Both the position numbers and the translations under genes were made by a program. A stretch of 7,863 nucleotides of DNA from Methylococcaceae bacterium UBA4132 (GTDB taxonomy: Bacteria > Pseudomonadota > Gammaproteobacteria > Methylococcales > Methylomonadaceae). Below the pieces are notes generated by a model. The model searched no databases. It was not told the DNA's origin and saw nothing but the letters and a program-made list of their open reading frames with translations. Below, one piece after another: positions 6,052-7,863 of the stretch. Numbering within the stretch: position 1 is the stretch's first letter; every line of letters begins with the position of its first letter. The stretch lies in the NCBI GenBank assembly GCA_002380945.1, contig DFWO01000103.1, positions 1-7,863 on the forward strand, read 5' to 3'.

Positions 6052-6205
6052 TCCACGAAAGACACGAACAGTATTGCAAATAAGTAACTATAAAAAACGT
6101 TTAGCTATTTGAATCTGGAGTCCAAAACATATTTTGGACTCCAAAAAATTTACGATTACCTACTTGTAACCAATTTATTTTCTTGCTTTTTATGTTTTTC
6201 GTGGA
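6052..6205. repeat. Symmetric MITE-like element: terminal inverted repeats plus central hairpin
   Basis: The ends are tccacgaaagaca (6052-6064) and, inverted, tccacgaaaaaca (6205-6193), matching at 12 of 13 bases. The central hairpin at 6116-6143 is centred within about one base of the midpoint of these ends. The arms between ends and hairpin show only weak mutual complementarity (for example GTAACT against GTTAC). Sequences of the CCACGAAAGACACGAA kind are, to my recollection, dispersed in several gammaproteobacterial genomes; I could not verify this here. No ORF of its own. It fills the gap between the plus-strand pair and the convergent cytochrome gene, ending 5 bp from that gene's stop codon. 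It may be a non-autonomous mobile repeat or a folded RNA tail. Confidence 0.5.
6116..6143. terminator. 12-bp perfect stem with 4-nt loop between convergent genes
   Basis: TGGAGTCCAAAA pairs with TTTTGGACTCCA around a CATA loop. It lies 98 bp after the coiled-coil gene (plus strand) and 67 bp after the cytochrome gene (minus strand), a natural place for a bidirectional terminator. Neither side has a clean run of T's right after the stem: the plus side continues AAAAATTT and the minus side GATTCAAAT. A classic intrinsic terminator is therefore only partly supported. It is also the centre of the symmetric repeat at 6052-6205. Confidence 0.45.
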
Positions 6206-6210
6206 CAACC

Positions 6211-6774
6211 CTACAACGACCCAAAATAAGCTGCCAACGCCTTCATATCTTCCTCAGACAGCGTTGTAGCCATGCCCTGCATTTGACCGTTTTTACGCCC
6301 CCCTTCTTTAAAACTAGCCAACTGCTTAACCAAATAAGCAGGGTGTTGACCTGCTAAGCGTGGAAACTGACCATTGCCCGCTGCTGCTTCGCCATGACAA
6401 CCCAAACACATTGCCGCTTTCGTTTGCCCCGTTTTAGCTAACGCCGCATCACCACCTACTTTAGGGGCAGGTTGACTAGCAAAATAAGCTGCCAGATTAT
6501 CCATATCGTCATCGCTCAACGTACTTGCGATATGTTCCATCATCGGATTATTGCGACTTTTCGCTTTAAAGGCTTTCAATTGATTAACGATATAAGTTGG
6601 TTGCTGAGCCGCTAAGCTAGGAAACTGAGCATTACTGCTTTTACCACCCTCCCCGTGACAACCCGCACACACGCTAGATTTTTGTTCACCTGCTGCTTTA
6701 TCCGCCGCTTCGGATGTTGCTAAAAAACAGGGTAAAAATAAAGCCATCACTAGCGATTTTTTTAGTGTGTTCAT
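6211..6774 (-). CDS. Periplasmic diheme cytochrome c, c4/c553 type
   Basis: An exported electron carrier with two covalently bound hemes, likely to pass electrons toward a terminal oxidase or from a dehydrogenase in the periplasm. The signal peptide is residues 1-23 (MNTLKKSLVMALFLPCFLATSEA, with cleavage likely after SEA). Heme sites are CAGCH (36-40) and CLGCH (123-127). Probable axial methionines are in NPMM (77-79) and QMQGM (164-168). The two halves are tandem homologues: both carry a HGE..G..QFP.LA.Q.P.Y.V.QL..FK pattern and end in LS..DM..LAAYF, as in cytochrome c4. Length 187 residues fits. A strong ribosome site GAGGTG lies 4-5 nt before ATG 6774. No partner oxidase or dehydrogenase gene is adjacent; the LRR gene upstream on the same strand is 99 nt away. 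The exact redox partner cannot be told from sequence. Confidence 0.92.
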   Translation of the reverse strand: MNTLKKSLVMALFLPCFLATSEAADKAAGEQKSSVCAGCHGEGGKSSNAQFPSLAAQQPTYIVNQLKAFKAKSRNNPMMEHIASTLSDDDMDNLAAYFASQPAPKVGGDAALAKTGQTKAAMCLGCHGEAAAGNGQFPRLAGQHPAYLVKQLASFKEGGRKNGQMQGMATTLSEEDMKALAAYFGSL

Positions 6775-6778
6775 AACT

Positions 6779-6784
6779 CACCTC
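6779..6784 (-). promoter_or_regulatory. Strong Shine-Dalgarno (GAGGTG) of the cytochrome gene
   Basis: GAGGTG on the minus strand, 4 nt before ATG 6774, is the best ribosome site in the window and fixes that start. A TATAGT at 6828-6833 further upstream is a possible -10 for a dedicated promoter, but its nearest -35-like hexamer (TTGATA) would need about 21 bp spacing, so I do not call the promoter. Confidence 0.75.
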
Positions 6785-6873
6785 ATGTTGTAAATGATTA
6801 ATGCCATCTGTGTATTGACGCACGGTTACTATACAACTAAATATCCGCAGTGTTTATCAAAAAAAGCGTTGTC

Positions 6874-7596
6874 TTACCAACCCGTTAAATAACGGTCAAT
6901 CATACCACTAGATTCATTAAGCATTTCTTCGGGTAAATTCTGACACCATTGCGGAATATAAACACCCGCGCCGTATTTTTTTAAATCGCCGATAGTGTCA
7001 GGCAACACACAAGGATTATGGCGTAAATCCAATACTCGCAAGTTACTGAGTAATTCCAATTCTGGGGTGGTGTGTTCAAGTGAATTATTGCTTAAATCCA
7101 ACACCGCTAAATCAGTCAATTGTCCAAGTTTAGACGGTAAACTTTTTAGCCCCGTGTTTTCCAAATAAAGCTCGCGTAACTGATTCAATTGCCCGATTTC
7201 AGGTGGCAAATTCTTTAATGGATTATTAAACAAGCTGAGAGCTTGCAATCCTCTTAGTGCTAAGACTCCAACAGGAAAGCAATTCAGGTGATTATCGTTC
7301 AAATAAAGTCCGCGTAAATTTTTTAGTTGCATTATTTCAATCGGCAACCAACGCAATTGATTATTGCCAATAACCAGCTCTTGCAAGGCAGAGAGCTGTC
7401 CAATTTCAGGCGGCAATAAGCGTAATTGATTGTTGTATAAACACAATGTCTGCAAATCAACCAATTGCCCAAGCGCAAGCGGTAACTCAGTTAATTTCTG
7501 TCCCGACAAATCCAATTCCCGCCATTGTTCAGTGTGGGCTAGTTGAATTTTTGTTAGCAGGTGGGCATTGGTCATATTTTGATTACTCGCGTCCAT
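6874..7596 (-). CDS. Leucine-rich repeat protein, eight 23-residue repeats
   Basis: A solenoid protein for protein binding; no enzymatic domain is visible in its 240 residues. After a helical cap (1-24, LLTKIQLAHTEQ) there are repeats of pattern LxxLxLxxNxLxxLPxxIGQLxx starting at residues 25, 48, 71, 94, 117, 140, 163 and 186. The last is followed by a C-terminal cap of about 35 residues (YIPQWCQNLPEEM). The 23-residue period and LPPEIGQL wording match the bacterial class found in Roco/COR-linked and plant Ras-group-like LRR proteins. No GTPase, COR, kinase or ubiquitin-ligase domain is attached. No signal peptide or membrane segment is seen, so it is probably cytoplasmic. ATG 7596 gives the longest frame; ATG 7575 (residue 8) is an alternative, and neither has a strong ribosome site. 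The IS copy lies 72 bp upstream and could affect its promoter. Confidence 0.88.
   Translation of the reverse strand: MDASNQNMTNAHLLTKIQLAHTEQWRELDLSGQKLTELPLALGQLVDLQTLCLYNNQLRLLPPEIGQLSALQELVIGNNQLRWLPIEIMQLKNLRGLYLNDNHLNCFPVGVLALRGLQALSLFNNPLKNLPPEIGQLNQLRELYLENTGLKSLPSKLGQLTDLAVLDLSNNSLEHTTPELELLSNLRVLDLRHNPCVLPDTIGDLKKYGAGVYIPQWCQNLPEEMLNESSGMIDRYLTGW
6975..7524 (-). repeat. Coding tandem repeat, 69-bp period (LRR units)
   Basis: Eight diverged 69-bp units encode the leucine-rich repeats of the protein at 6874-7596. The most similar units share wording such as caatttcaggcggcaa / cccgatttcaggtggcaa (encoding LPPEIGQL). The units are in register with no partial repeat, so the gene shows growth by unit duplication followed by drift rather than recent expansion. 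Confidence 0.8.
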
Positions 7597-7668
7597 TGTC
7601 TATAAAATTATCAGATTATGTGTCATGGAGGTAAGCCATTGTTTCCATGAATTATCTATCGGCTCTAA

Positions 7669-7863
7669 GAACCTGTTCAAAATATACGCAACACCAAAGC
7701 CAAGAAAGCTATATTAACAAACTGCAAACTGGTGTTAAGCAAACGTTCGGTATTTTTCCAAAGTCTTCGGAACTTTTCTAACTAAGTAAAGGATCGTTCG
7801 ACCACCCAACGTTTAGGAATAACCGAAAGGTGTATAGTTCTGGTATTTTTTACACTTTGTGCA
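7669..7863 (-). mobile_element. 3' part of a second IS5-like element (right copy, inverted, cut by window edge)
   Basis: The terminus gaacctgttc at 7669-7678 is the inverse of that at 83-92, and the homology continues to the window end. The two copies face each other, with transposase 3' ends pointing inward. The flanking triplet is TAA (7666-7668), against TCA at the left copy. The two insertions therefore look independent and not like the ends of one composite transposon. The copy is diverged (about 13 differences in 93 bases from the left copy) and its transposase carries a stop codon. Confidence 0.75.
7677..7863 (-). pseudogene. IS5-family-like transposase C-terminus with in-frame TAG
   Basis: The frame enters from the right edge and ends with TGA at 7679-7677. 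It reads SVIPKRWVVERSFT, then TAG (7784-7782), then LEKFRRLWKNTERLLNTSLQ and a tail LAFLALVLRIF. In IS5-group transposases the position of the stop is normally a tryptophan (SFAWLEK or similar), so a single TGG to TAG change explains it. The glutamate in WVVER is probably the last residue of the DDE triad; it is present, but the protein would be cut directly after it. The remainder of the gene is outside the window, so further damage cannot be assessed. Related to the fragment at 1-84, which has no stop in its shorter visible part. Confidence 0.78.

Noticed and set aside
6109..6357. Plus-strand frame of 82 residues
   Set aside because: It spans the hairpin and runs antisense to the cytochrome gene; its composition has no protein-like features.
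6859..6865. T7 run after the LRR gene (minus strand) as an intrinsic terminator
   Set aside because: No stem of useful length precedes the T-run, so I do not call it.
6975..7524. Regular repeats resembling a CRISPR or satellite array
   Set aside because: The 69-bp period is in coding frame and explained by 23-residue leucine-rich repeats; units are diverged and have no spacers.
7621..7665. Possible plus-strand start (atggaggtaagcc) or hairpin between the LRR gene and the IS
   Set aside because: The frame gives no recognisable protein, and the ATGGA/TCCAT pairing is only five bases.
1..7863. Composite transposon made of the two IS copies
   Set aside because: The copies are diverged, have different flanking triplets, one has a stop, and the interior is largely a conserved housekeeping operon.

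Overview
The window looks like an AT-leaning gammaproteobacterial chromosome segment. The evidence is the scpA-scpB-rluB block preceded by a site-2 protease and a YciO-type gene, a layout familiar in Gammaproteobacteria, plus a periplasmic diheme cytochrome c4-type protein and a DUF1640-type coiled-coil protein. A sulfur-oxidiser or methanotroph-like lineage (for example Thiotrichales) would fit, but that placement is inference and not proven by this sequence.

Layout. Positions 1-92 are the 3' end of an IS5-like element (plus strand) that cuts off an MBOAT/AlgI-type O-acyltransferase gene on the minus strand (93-792). That gene is also frameshifted at an A/T homopolymer. A perfect 32-bp palindrome (880-911) ends a tightly packed six-gene minus-strand operon running from 4832 down to 913: yciO-like, DUF1640-like coiled-coil membrane protein, M50 site-2 protease, scpA, scpB, rluB. 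Internal gaps are 18, 14, 15 and 2 nt, and scpB and rluB overlap by 65 nt. A consensus -10 hexamer sits upstream of yciO. Divergent from it, on the plus strand, is an ATGA-coupled pair of unrecognised genes: a two-TM coiled-coil protein (4954-5481) and a soluble coiled-coil protein (5478-6017).

A symmetric non-coding element of about 154 bp follows (6052-6205), with terminal inverted repeats and a strong central hairpin. Next, on the minus strand, come a diheme cytochrome c (6211-6774) and a leucine-rich-repeat protein with eight 23-residue repeats (6874-7596). From 7669 to the window end lies a second, diverged copy of the same IS type, in opposite orientation and carrying an in-frame stop in its transposase.

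Functionally, the central operon joins chromosome segregation (ScpA/ScpB kleisin complex partners of SMC), rRNA pseudouridylation (RluB), membrane proteolysis (M50) and a threonylcarbamoyl-AMP-synthase-like protein. The edges are accessory DNA, with IS copies and a decayed gene. The least explained items are the coupled plus-strand pair and the symmetric element downstream of it. No gene-less stretch exceeds 300 bases; the longest is 6018-6210.
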